DNA from: Planctomycetota bacterium
GTDB lineage: Bacteria; Planctomycetota; SZUA-567; H5-PLA8
DNA: 11,274 nt
Direction of reading: 5' to 3'
NCBI GenBank assembly: GCA_025355035.1
Contig: JANXLS010000662.1
Span: forward strand, 1 to 11,274
The notes below the pieces were generated by a model. The model was not told where the DNA came from, made no database searches, and saw nothing but the letters and a program-made list of their open reading frames with translations. This document shows positions 1 to 7,740 of this stretch, in pieces (the first letter of the stretch is position 1; every line of letters starts with the position of its first letter). Both the position numbers and the translations under genes were made by a program.

Positions 1-930
1 TATGAACTGAGCAACGATTATGCGCTCTTTCAACGCGCGGCGGCGAAGGCTGTTGAGACGCACAACACGGTCCTGATCGGCGATTCAGTCGCATGGGGGC
101 AATACGTTAAACGCGAGCAGACGTTGTCGCATTATCTCAACGCGCTGGCCGGGAGCGAACGTGTTGCAAATCTCGGCGTCGATGGCATGCACCCGATGGC
201 GCTCGCGGGATTGATCCGGAATTACGGAGGCGCGATCTCGGGCAAGCGCGTGATTCTGCTGTTCAATCCTTTGTGGTTGAGCTCGCCCAAACACGATCTG
301 CAAATCGATGACGAATTTCGATTCAATCATCCCAAACTCGTCCCGCAATTTTCGCCGTGGATCAAGTGCTACAAGGATGACGTGGCGACGCGCCTCGGAG
401 CCCTTGTCGAACGCAACTCGACGTTCCTCGGATGGTCGAGCCACATGCAGCAAACGTACTTCGACAAGATGGACGTTCCCGCGTGGACGCTGGAACATCC
501 GTACTCCGTGCCGGGATCGACGATTTCGTTTTCGGTCCCGGAAGATAGCAACGTTTATCGGCACGAACCGGTGCCGTGGACGACGCACGGGACGAAGCCG
601 CAGGATTTTGCGTTCGTCGATGTGAATTCGTCGCTACAATGGCGCGCCTTCGTGTCGCTGGTCGAAACATTAAAGGATCGTCGAAACGATGTTCACGTAC
701 TGATCGTGCCGCTCAATGAACACATGCTGACGCCGGGCAGTCGCGAAAAATACACCGCGCTGGTTAATGACGCGAGCCTCAAGCTCGGACTTTTCGACGT
801 GGATGTGGTCCAGCCTTCTGTTCTCCCGAGCGAGATGTACGCGGACGCGAGTCACCCCCTGGACGCAGGCTATCGCACCTTGGCAACGCGAATTTTCGAG
901 CAGTTCTTGAAAGCATCGCCGCAAAAATAA
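1..930 (+). CDS. SGNH/GDSL-type hydrolase-like protein (5' end missing)
   Basis: The frame is open from the first base, so the gene starts before the window; 309 residues are visible. The block I motif IGDSVAWGQ puts the likely nucleophile serine at visible residue 29. The DASHPLDAGY motif near the C-terminus supplies the Asp-x-x-His pair (visible D282 and H285), as in SGNH/GDSL esterases. Between them, ANLGVDGMHP resembles the block II glycine region, and LLFNPLW may hold the block III asparagine. Proteins of this kind often remove or transfer acyl groups, for example acetyl groups on surface polysaccharide, and frequently sit beside MBOAT acyltransferases; that partner would lie upstream, outside the window. 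An internal TTG at 124 would exclude the GDS motif and is not the start. The next gene begins 15 bp downstream. The fold call is good; substrate and pathway are unknown. Confidence 0.72.
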   Translation, partial: YELSNDYALFQRAAAKAVETHNTVLIGDSVAWGQYVKREQTLSHYLNALAGSERVANLGVDGMHPMALAGLIRNYGGAISGKRVILLFNPLWLSSPKHDLQIDDEFRFNHPKLVPQFSPWIKCYKDDVATRLGALVERNSTFLGWSSHMQQTYFDKMDVPAWTLEHPYSVPGSTISFSVPEDSNVYRHEPVPWTTHGTKPQDFAFVDVNSSLQWRAFVSLVETLKDRRNDVHVLIVPLNEHMLTPGSREKYTALVNDASLKLGLFDVDVVQPSVLPSEMYADASHPLDAGYRTLATRIFEQFLKASPQK

Positions 931-932
931 CC

Positions 933-937
933 AGGAG
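933..937 (+). promoter_or_regulatory. Ribosome binding site supporting the GTG start at 946
   Basis: AGGAG lies 8 bases before the GTG at 946. It decides this start, because no ATG lies near the beginning of the frame and the GTG puts a typical signal peptide at the N-terminus. Confidence 0.7.
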
Positions 938-945
938 TACACGCC

Positions 946-2895
946 GTGTTAATTCAACGTTTGTCGGTTTCGCTGCGAAGTCTGTGCATTCTGCTGGTGC
1001 TCGGCAACCTTTCGAATCTTTGCGCGGCTGAAAGCAAACCACGCATGGGAATTTGGGATAGTCCGACTCCGTCGGCTGCACCGATTGCGCCCGCCGCGCT
1101 CGCAGCAAAAGAGGGGTGGACCCAGTTCGAACCCAGCGGAGCCACGACAATCACGGGCGACGCGATCATCAGCAACGGTCGTTACAGCGCTGTCTTTCGC
1201 AAACAAAGTTCCTCAGTCGAACTCTACTCCACGAGCGCTAATGGCACTCCGATTTTGCGCGCAAACCTAATCCTCATGCAAGGTGTTTCAATTCCGATCG
1301 GTGACGCAAACACGATCAATGCGACGGACGATTTCAAATCTGCAGCGAAACTCGTTGATGTCGTCATCCGGGAAAACGAGAAGGGATCTGTGAGCGTCGA
1401 TGCCAAGTATCAAGCGGAAAGCGGAAAGGCGATGTGGGCTAATTTCAAACTCAAGAAGGGTGATAGTGTGCTCGAAATCGGGCCGGGAGAAGTCAATCGC
1501 ACTGTACCGGAAACACTGGCTGGCCGCCCCGACAAACTGCGCATTGAAGCCCCGTCTCGTTTCGCCGTGCTGCCGGATTTTTTCTCCGACGATATCGTCT
1601 TGGATGCCCGCAAAATCAAACCCGCGTCCATCGAAATTCCGAGCGAAAACTTTCTATTGCAGATGGTCGGTAAAGGGGATGCCATCGTTATGAGCGTCTT
1701 CGAAAGCCGCGAGAAGGACGCGAAATTGACGCTCCGTGGCGATGGCGACGAGCGCGTGTTTGCCGCGTCGGAAATCAATTTCGGCAGACTCCAAGAGGGC
1801 CAGATCGCAGACCGCAAAGGTAGTCGTATTTGGGTCAGCGTCCTCGAAGGTCCGGATATTTTTCATGTTGCCGACGTCGCAAAAAGCGATGCGGGAAAAA
1901 TCATCCCGCTGGGGTGGAAAATCACGTTGCCCGCGATCTGGCGCGCGAACTTCACCCGGCCCAATGAGATGACGGACAGCTGGGTGATGTTGATGCAGGA
2001 AAAAAAGGACGGCACGTTTTACAAGCCATCCTGGCTGGATAGCAACGAAGACACGCTGGATGCCAAACGCACACGCTGGAACACGGTGCTCGGCACGTTT
2101 CCGTACCCCATTTGGTGCGATTATGACAACCAGATTTTCGTACAACCGTTGAAAAACGAGAAGCTAAGTTTTGTCGGCCCAATGTTGCTTTACCCGATTG
2201 CGCGGCTGCAAAAAACGCCGGTCGACAGCTACACCGTCTTCGACGTGATCCGCAACAGCATGGGCGTCGGGCCGTGCGAGTATATACTGGATCTTGAAGG
2301 GCAGAAATCCGAATACAAAGGCCGCGCAACCTGCAGTACACGCGACACGCTCGCTGGGATATACAAGAAGAATCAGCAGAAAGCGCAGCGTGCGAAAGTC
2401 GATAAGACGCTCGACGAGGCTATGGCATTCTGTACGCACATCCGCGGACGCATCACGCGCTACATCGAGTTCGGCCACGCGACGCGCGCGTATTTGAAGG
2501 ACCAAAAAGCCGCTCATCCTGAATGGAGTGCGAGCATCGATGAACTTGATGCGATCGCGGCGGAAATCGATGCTCGGTATGAGGCTCGAAAAGAAAAGAT
2601 CCGAACGCTCGCGTACGTGGCCCAATTGAATACCGATTTCCGCAAAGACGTGCTCAACGACGACAGTCCGGAAGCGCTGGCGAAATGCAAAAAATACGGG
2701 AAGGATTTGGTTGAAGTCGGTGACAATCAGGATGAATTGTCGGCCGAATGCCGTTGGGTGGTCAAGAGCCTGCGGCAGCGCGCGGGTTTGATTCCCGCGA
2801 GCGATCCGAAAGCCGCGACGCTCGCCGCTGAAATTCGCAAACGCACTCAGGACGCCATGCGCAATCCCGCTGCACACGAAGGATCTCAACATTAA
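946..2895 (+). CDS. Secreted protein of unknown function
   Basis: A 649-residue protein starting at GTG. The N-terminus has a basic n-region, a hydrophobic core and a cleavage-like LCAA/ES site near residue 28, so it is probably exported. I do not recognise a named family. Residues about 60-460 look beta-rich, with many alternating hydrophobic strands such as GRYSAVFRK, SVELYST and LRIEAPSRFAVL; this recalls a beta-sandwich. Residues about 469-649 are charged and helical, as a C-terminal bundle. Cysteines fall mostly in the second half (for example C391, C444, C463 and C496); there is no CxxCH haem motif. The gene lies 15 bp after the SGNH gene and 51 bp before the SUMF1-TolB gene, so the three probably share a transcript. 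No function is assigned. Confidence 0.85.
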   Translation: MLIQRLSVSLRSLCILLVLGNLSNLCAAESKPRMGIWDSPTPSAAPIAPAALAAKEGWTQFEPSGATTITGDAIISNGRYSAVFRKQSSSVELYSTSANGTPILRANLILMQGVSIPIGDANTINATDDFKSAAKLVDVVIRENEKGSVSVDAKYQAESGKAMWANFKLKKGDSVLEIGPGEVNRTVPETLAGRPDKLRIEAPSRFAVLPDFFSDDIVLDARKIKPASIEIPSENFLLQMVGKGDAIVMSVFESREKDAKLTLRGDGDERVFAASEINFGRLQEGQIADRKGSRIWVSVLEGPDIFHVADVAKSDAGKIIPLGWKITLPAIWRANFTRPNEMTDSWVMLMQEKKDGTFYKPSWLDSNEDTLDAKRTRWNTVLGTFPYPIWCDYDNQIFVQPLKNEKLSFVGPMLLYPIARLQKTPVDSYTVFDVIRNSMGVGPCEYILDLEGQKSEYKGRATCSTRDTLAGIYKKNQQKAQRAKVDKTLDEAMAFCTHIRGRITRYIEFGHATRAYLKDQKAAHPEWSASIDELDAIAAEIDARYEARKEKIRTLAYVAQLNTDFRKDVLNDDSPEALAKCKKYGKDLVEVGDNQDELSAECRWVVKSLRQRAGLIPASDPKAATLAAEIRKRTQDAMRNPAAHEGSQH

Positions 2896-2937
2896 CGCGG
2901 CGAACTTCGGCAGACTATTATTTTACAGGCCCTAAAC

Positions 2938-2941
2938 GGAG
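2938..2941 (+). promoter_or_regulatory. Ribosome binding site for the gene at 2947
   Basis: GGAG lies 5 bases before the ATG at 2947. It supports that start, which also gives the protein its hydrophobic N-terminal segment. Confidence 0.6.
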
Positions 2942-2946
2942 TTTGT

Positions 2947-4713
2947 ATGAAGAACGCAGGGATAATTGTTCCAGCCTTGATCATTCTCACGGGAGCATTG
3001 TTTTTTCTGGGAAGGCCGTCCGTCGTTTCAACCACGGCAGTTCCATCCGCGCCAATCACGCCAAAATCCGGTGGAGAATTGCTGGCGATTTCGGCGGGGG
3101 AATTCACGATGGGAAGGGCTTCGGGGCGTCTGGACGAGACTCCGCACAGCGTCGCTGTCGCAGCGTTTCTTTTGGATAAAACGCCGATCACCCAGGACGT
3201 TTTTGAGCGCGTGATGGGTACGGCAGCGAATCATTCCAAGCACAAGGGAAAGCAATACCCGGTCGAGCAAATCACGTGGTTCAACGCGATTCACTTTTGC
3301 AATCAATGTTCGGAGATCGACGGGCTGGCACCTTGTTATGATCCCAAAACGGGAGCGTGCAATTTTGAAGCGAGCGGCTATCGGTTGCCGACTGAAGCAG
3401 AATGGGAGTACGCGTGTCGTGCCGGGACGAAGACGCGATTTTCGTCGGGCGATGACGATGCGGCGTTGATTCAATCCGGCTGGTGCAAATTGAATTCCGG
3501 TGGAGCCACGCATCCCGTCGCGCAGAAGCGTCCGAATGCGTGGGGGCTGTTCGATATGCACGGAAATGTCTGGCAGTGGTGCAACGATTTTTATGCGGAA
3601 GATTACTACGCCAAAAGTCCGCACGAAACCCCGCGCGGTCCCAGCGACGGCAAGCGGCGGGTTTTGCGCGGCGGTGCGTGGGATTGTCCGCCCGAGCGTT
3701 GCACGGCCAGCTATCGATACAATGAAACGGCGAACTTTGCGGACGTGTGTTACGGCGGGTTTGATTGCTATGGAATTCGACGTGCTCGTCGGCTTCCGAA
3801 TCCAGGCGATGCGGCGATCCAAGCGAATCCGACGGCAACAACACCGACAGTACCGCCCGTTTCCACCGAGCCTTCAGCGCCCCAAAAGCCGATGCTTGCT
3901 CCGAGCGCAAATCCCGGCAAATTCGAAGCGGCGGGGCTTCGCGGGACGCTTGTTTTTGCGAGCAATCGTTCGGGCGTTTTAAAAATCTGGTCGATGCGCG
4001 CGAATGGAAAAGAGGCAAAGCAGCTCACGACCGGCGACACGCCTGACGCGGATCCGCGTTTTTCGCCAGACGGAAAGACGATTTTGTACACGACGCTGCG
4101 CGGTGGATTTCCGGAAGTTTGGGCTATGAAACGCGACGGTTCGGAGTCGCACGCGATTACGAAGGGCATGCAAGCCGCGTGGTCGCCGGATGGGGCGTCG
4201 ATTGTTTTCATTCGCGACAATCAGACGTTCGTCCGCGAATTGGAATCCGGAAAAGAGCATCGCGTCACGCCAGATGCGTGGCAGCGTTGCGGCGTCCCGG
4301 CGTGGAGTCCGGATGGAAAACAGATTGCGGTCGCGAGTCGTCATCTCGACACCATCGGTATCTTTCTGCTCAGCGTCGATGGTTCCAAAAGCGAGGCGCT
4401 GAAAACAGGCGATGCATCGTGTACTCCGACGTGGTCGCATAATGGAACGCGTCTATTGTGCCAGACTGTGCAGGGGCATGTTTTTCAGCTCGACCGCGAT
4501 GGAAAAAATTGGGAGCAGATCACGTTTGGCGCGGATCTGCAACACGACGCGCGCTACTCCCCGGACGGTACGATGGTGATTTTTGCGCGAGCTCCTGCGG
4601 TGGATGGACCGTGGCAGATTTCAGTGCAGAAACTCGGGGACGACGACGGCGCGTACATCACGCTGACGACTGAAGGATCGAACCTTCAGCCGGATTGGAA
4701 TGCGGACGAATAG
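2947..4713 (+). CDS. Exported SUMF1 (FGE-like) domain fused to TolB-type beta-propeller
   Basis: A 588-residue protein with three parts. Residues 4-22 are a hydrophobic signal peptide or anchor. Residues about 39-280 are a formylglycine-generating-enzyme/SUMF1 domain, shown by RLPTEAEWEYACRAGT from R146, DMHGNVWQW (D203-W211) and RVLRGGAW (R238-W245). A Pro/Thr/Ala-rich linker (about 283-325) leads to a propeller (about 332-588) with PD40/TolB repeats: RFSPDGK, AAWSPDGA, PAWSPDGK, PTWSHNGT, RYSPDGT and a last degenerate QPDWNAD, suggesting six blades. True FGEs convert sulfatase cysteine to formylglycine with a cysteine pair five residues apart; here the matching positions appear to be C252 and R257, so this activity is doubtful. 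The domain may instead serve binding or another modification. Location is probably periplasmic or surface. No sulfatase gene is in the window. Confidence 0.88.
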   Translation: MKNAGIIVPALIILTGALFFLGRPSVVSTTAVPSAPITPKSGGELLAISAGEFTMGRASGRLDETPHSVAVAAFLLDKTPITQDVFERVMGTAANHSKHKGKQYPVEQITWFNAIHFCNQCSEIDGLAPCYDPKTGACNFEASGYRLPTEAEWEYACRAGTKTRFSSGDDDAALIQSGWCKLNSGGATHPVAQKRPNAWGLFDMHGNVWQWCNDFYAEDYYAKSPHETPRGPSDGKRRVLRGGAWDCPPERCTASYRYNETANFADVCYGGFDCYGIRRARRLPNPGDAAIQANPTATTPTVPPVSTEPSAPQKPMLAPSANPGKFEAAGLRGTLVFASNRSGVLKIWSMRANGKEAKQLTTGDTPDADPRFSPDGKTILYTTLRGGFPEVWAMKRDGSESHAITKGMQAAWSPDGASIVFIRDNQTFVRELESGKEHRVTPDAWQRCGVPAWSPDGKQIAVASRHLDTIGIFLLSVDGSKSEALKTGDASCTPTWSHNGTRLLCQTVQGHVFQLDRDGKNWEQITFGADLQHDARYSPDGTMVIFARAPAVDGPWQISVQKLGDDDGAYITLTTEGSNLQPDWNADE

Positions 4714-4718
4714 AGTTC

Positions 4719-4740
4719 GTAAACAGTGCATCTGTTTCAC
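4719..4740. terminator. Weak hairpin at the convergent gene junction
   Basis: AAACAG (4721-4726) pairs perfectly with CTGTTT (4732-4737) across a 5-base loop, and the stem can extend by GT/AC past a one-base bulge. It sits between two converging genes, overlaps the stop codon of the - strand gene, and could slow transcription from both sides. The stem is short and AT-rich with no long T-tract, so this is a tentative call. Confidence 0.3.
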
Positions 4741-5219
4741 TTGTTTGGATAACGCATTTTTAGCAAGCGACGAAACGCGAGAGCAAATGCAATCAGAATG
4801 AGCATCTCCGCAAACAAACGGAGCCATTGTTCGTTTTTGCAAAAATAAAAATAGAAAGGAAGGCAAGTGACGGTCAAACCGGGTGCAACTATTCCGATCA
4901 AAAGCCCGGCCAGTTCCGAGCAGCTTTGTTTCCTTTCTGCTTCTGCGCGTCCCCAAATCCCGCCAGCGAACGACACCAGCGCAACGAGTCCGGCGAGGAC
5001 GCACGAAGAATAAAATTCAAATTCCCTCTTCACAAAATACAGGGTCATGGCGCCTATCGCGGTGGGCAGGTGCAGTAAGACCATAAATTCAAAAAGCTTT
5101 ATTCGTCCGCCCAAAAACAGCGTGTAGAAGCTTCTGACAATTAAATACAAAACCGCGAGGATCCCGATTGTTCCAAAGAAGGTCGCTTCCGGGGGAAGCA
5201 ACGCCAATTGAAGATTCAT
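4737..5219 (-). CDS. Small multi-pass membrane protein of unknown function
   Basis: A 160-residue, strongly hydrophobic protein with about five predicted membrane segments, at roughly residues 13-36, 42-62, 69-89, 101-126 and 133-150. A basic stretch (RRLLKMRYPNK) closes the C-terminus. I recognise no family and no catalytic motif. The ATG lies 2 bases after the stop of the diheme cytochrome gene and lacks a strong Shine-Dalgarno sequence (only GAAGCG nearby), so it is probably translated by coupling to that gene. Its position as last gene of the operon suggests a membrane partner of the exported module, but this is inference from context only. Confidence 0.72.
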   Translation of the reverse strand: MNLQLALLPPEATFFGTIGILAVLYLIVRSFYTLFLGGRIKLFEFMVLLHLPTAIGAMTLYFVKREFEFYSSCVLAGLVALVSFAGGIWGRAEAERKQSCSELAGLLIGIVAPGLTVTCLPFYFYFCKNEQWLRLFAEMLILIAFALAFRRLLKMRYPNK

Positions 5220-5221
5220 AT

Positions 5222-7672
5222 TTAGCGCTTCAAAAACAGTTCGCTTGTCACGAGCGATTCGATCATCGAGCCCAGTTTGTAATCGTTGGCTTTTGCTTGT
5301 TCGGCGACGCGTTTTAGATCGATGCGATCGGAAAAAGTGATGCCTCGACGTAGCGCGTAGGTCGCCAATTTTTCTGCAAAGGCCGTCGCGAATTTATCGG
5401 TGTCGTCAAGCAGGAAATGTTTGAGGCCGTTAGCGTCGGAGAATTTACGGCCATCGTAGAGTTCACCGCTGGGATCGAGTTTTGGGTCGGAGCCGCTGCC
5501 ATCTTTGATCGTTTCCACTGTACGCCAACGTCCGATGGCGTCGTAATTTTCGAAGGCCATTCCGAGCGGATCGATCTTGCGGTGACAGGCGGCACAATTC
5601 GCGTCTGATCGATGCGATTCGAGTTTCTCGCGCAACGTCGTTTTGGGTGCTCCAGGTACGGGCGTGTTCAGCGCTGGGACGTTTGCGGGCGGCGGCGGCG
5701 CGGCTTTTCCCACGATTGATTCCAACATCCAAACGCCGCGGTGCACGGGGCGGTGACGGGTGCCGTCGGACGTGAGGCTGAGAATCGAGCCGTGCGTCAG
5801 GATGCCGCCGCGATGGTCGTCAGGTTTTAGCGCGACGCGATGCACGTTCGCTCCTTTTACGCCATCGATGCCGTAGTGCCGCGCGAGGCGTTCGTTGAGG
5901 AGCGTCCAATCGGAATCGAGGAATTCGCGGATGCTTGCGTTGCGTTTCAGGACGTCGCCGAAGAATCCGACGGTTTCGGCGATCATGCTTTTTTCGAGGT
6001 ATTCGTCGTACTCCGGATAGAGGACTTTGTCGGGCGCGAACATGCCGACGCGGCGCAGTTGCAGCCATTGGTGGGGGAACGTTTCGGCAAAATCGGCGGC
6101 TTTGGGATCGGCGACCATGCGCTTCACTTCCGCGCGCAACGTCCCGGTTTCGTGCAGTTTTTGTGCTCGGGCGAGATCGAGCAGGTGCGCGTCGGGCATG
6201 CTGCTCCACAGGAAATACGAGAGCCGCGAGGCCAGCTCCCAATCGGTCAGTTGCGTTGATTGGGCCGTCGCGTTGCCTTCTTCGATGTAGAGAAAATTCT
6301 TGGAACAGAGGATGCCGAGCAACGCGGTCTTGATCGACGTTTCGAAATTATCGCCGAGTTTCTGCGCCTTTTCGACGAGCTTCACGAGGCGATCGACTTC
6401 GGCGGTTTTCACCGGACGACGCCAGGCGCGTTCGGCGAAACGCGCGATGATTTCGCGGGCGTAAGCCAAATCCTTCGTCGTCTTTTCGCCGCCGAAAAAG
6501 ATCTGCTGGTGCGCGCGGGTGGGCCACGATTCGACGATCGGGCCGTCCCATTCGATCCAGTCGAGGAGCAGAAACGGGACGATGGGTTTGCCGTCGTCGT
6601 CGGTGAATTTGATCTGCCACGGTACGCGCGTTTTCAGGCTGGTGAAATGATTCGGCGTTCCGCTCGCGCGCGAACGGCGCGCTTCGGGATTCGGGCCGTG
6701 AACGGCGTTGACGATCCGGATCGGATGTTTTCCAGCGGGCAGGTGTGTGCGGAATTCAATCGTCATCGGCTTGTCTTCCGGCGCGTCGATGTCCTGTTCG
6801 AAGAGCAGTCGATTGATGTCGCCGGCGTAAAGACGCAAGCGCGCGGGCGAGCCGTTTGCCGGGGCCATGCCGCTGACTTTGATGCGCACGAGGTATTCGC
6901 CGGCTGTTTTGATGTCGATCGTGTGATCGTCGAGCGCGCCATTGTTGGGGACGAGATCGACGCGGACTTTATCGGCGATGCCGCGCGCCTGATATTCTTT
7001 TTCAAACGCTTTGCCGCGCAGGTCAAACGGGCTCCAGTGCACGAGATCGCGCTTGGGTTGCGCTCCGAGCGAGAGCGCTTCGTTCAAAATCATATCGGCT
7101 GCGGAGAGGTATTTTTCGACGTGTGCGGGCGAGAGCGTCAGCACGGAACCGATGCGCTGGAAGCCGTGCCAGTCGGGATCTTCGGGCAAGCCGGTTGGGT
7201 CGTTTACGTCGTAGGTCACACCCAGCAGATCGCGGATCGTGTTCGCGTATTCTTCGCGCGACAATTTGTGAAACGTGACACGATCGCCGGTCGATTGCTT
7301 GGCCGCTTCGGCGTCGCGGAGCTGGCTCGCGATCCAATCGGAGACGCGCGCAACATCGTCGGGCTTTGGGCGCGGTTCTTTGACCGGAGGCATGTCGCCG
7401 GAGTTGATCCGGTTCATGACTTCTTCCCACGTCCCCATGATTTTCGGCGAATCGAGGTTGATTGTCAGGTTATCAACGCGCAGGTCGCCCTTCTGTTTTT
7501 TCTCACCGTGGCAGGCTGTGCAATGTTGAGCGAAGAACGGCTTGATGGCTGCAGCAAAATTCGGATCGGTCGGCGTATCGGCTGCGACGATTTCGCGCGT
7601 TGCGACGAAGGTCAGCAGCGTGACACAAAGTCGAAGGGTTTTTTTGAACGACGCGTGTTGCATGGTCATCAT
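5222..7672 (-). CDS. Diheme planctomycete-type cytochrome c protein (PSCyt1/DUF1587/1595/1592/1588/1585)
   Basis: An 816-residue exported protein. Residues 1-31 form a signal peptide ending REIVAA. The N-terminal cytochrome domain (PSCyt1) has haem motif CTACH (C51-H55) and a probable axial methionine in SGDMPP (M94). DUF1587 follows (about 132-196, HKLSREEYANTIRDLLGV), then a beta-rich insert (about 225-330) resembling a carbohydrate-binding or PA14-like module, DUF1595 (about 402-463), DUF1592 (about 474-601), DUF1588 (about 615-715) with a second haem motif CAACH (C693-H697) and the proline run PPPPANVPAL, and DUF1585 (about 738-812). Order and length are typical of the PVC family. Two c-type haems imply electron transfer outside the cytoplasm; the substrate is unknown. 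Three ATG codons cluster at the start (7672, 7669, 7663) with only weak Shine-Dalgarno signals, so the exact start is uncertain by a few residues. It is probably co-transcribed with DUF1552. Confidence 0.93.
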   Translation of the reverse strand: MMTMQHASFKKTLRLCVTLLTFVATREIVAADTPTDPNFAAAIKPFFAQHCTACHGEKKQKGDLRVDNLTINLDSPKIMGTWEEVMNRINSGDMPPVKEPRPKPDDVARVSDWIASQLRDAEAAKQSTGDRVTFHKLSREEYANTIRDLLGVTYDVNDPTGLPEDPDWHGFQRIGSVLTLSPAHVEKYLSAADMILNEALSLGAQPKRDLVHWSPFDLRGKAFEKEYQARGIADKVRVDLVPNNGALDDHTIDIKTAGEYLVRIKVSGMAPANGSPARLRLYAGDINRLLFEQDIDAPEDKPMTIEFRTHLPAGKHPIRIVNAVHGPNPEARRSRASGTPNHFTSLKTRVPWQIKFTDDDGKPIVPFLLLDWIEWDGPIVESWPTRAHQQIFFGGEKTTKDLAYAREIIARFAERAWRRPVKTAEVDRLVKLVEKAQKLGDNFETSIKTALLGILCSKNFLYIEEGNATAQSTQLTDWELASRLSYFLWSSMPDAHLLDLARAQKLHETGTLRAEVKRMVADPKAADFAETFPHQWLQLRRVGMFAPDKVLYPEYDEYLEKSMIAETVGFFGDVLKRNASIREFLDSDWTLLNERLARHYGIDGVKGANVHRVALKPDDHRGGILTHGSILSLTSDGTRHRPVHRGVWMLESIVGKAAPPPPANVPALNTPVPGAPKTTLREKLESHRSDANCAACHRKIDPLGMAFENYDAIGRWRTVETIKDGSGSDPKLDPSGELYDGRKFSDANGLKHFLLDDTDKFATAFAEKLATYALRRGITFSDRIDLKRVAEQAKANDYKLGSMIESLVTSELFLKR

Positions 7673-7740
7673 GGCTTTACCATCATATGTGTTTGGTTTT
7701 TAACGCGCAGAATTCGATGCGACGCGATTGCGGCGCTCGA

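Noticed and set aside
7670..7687. Five-codon leader-like frame (MMVKP) ending in an ATGA overlap with the cytochrome start
   Set aside because: It has no ribosome site and no attenuator-like structure; a frame this short is expected by chance.
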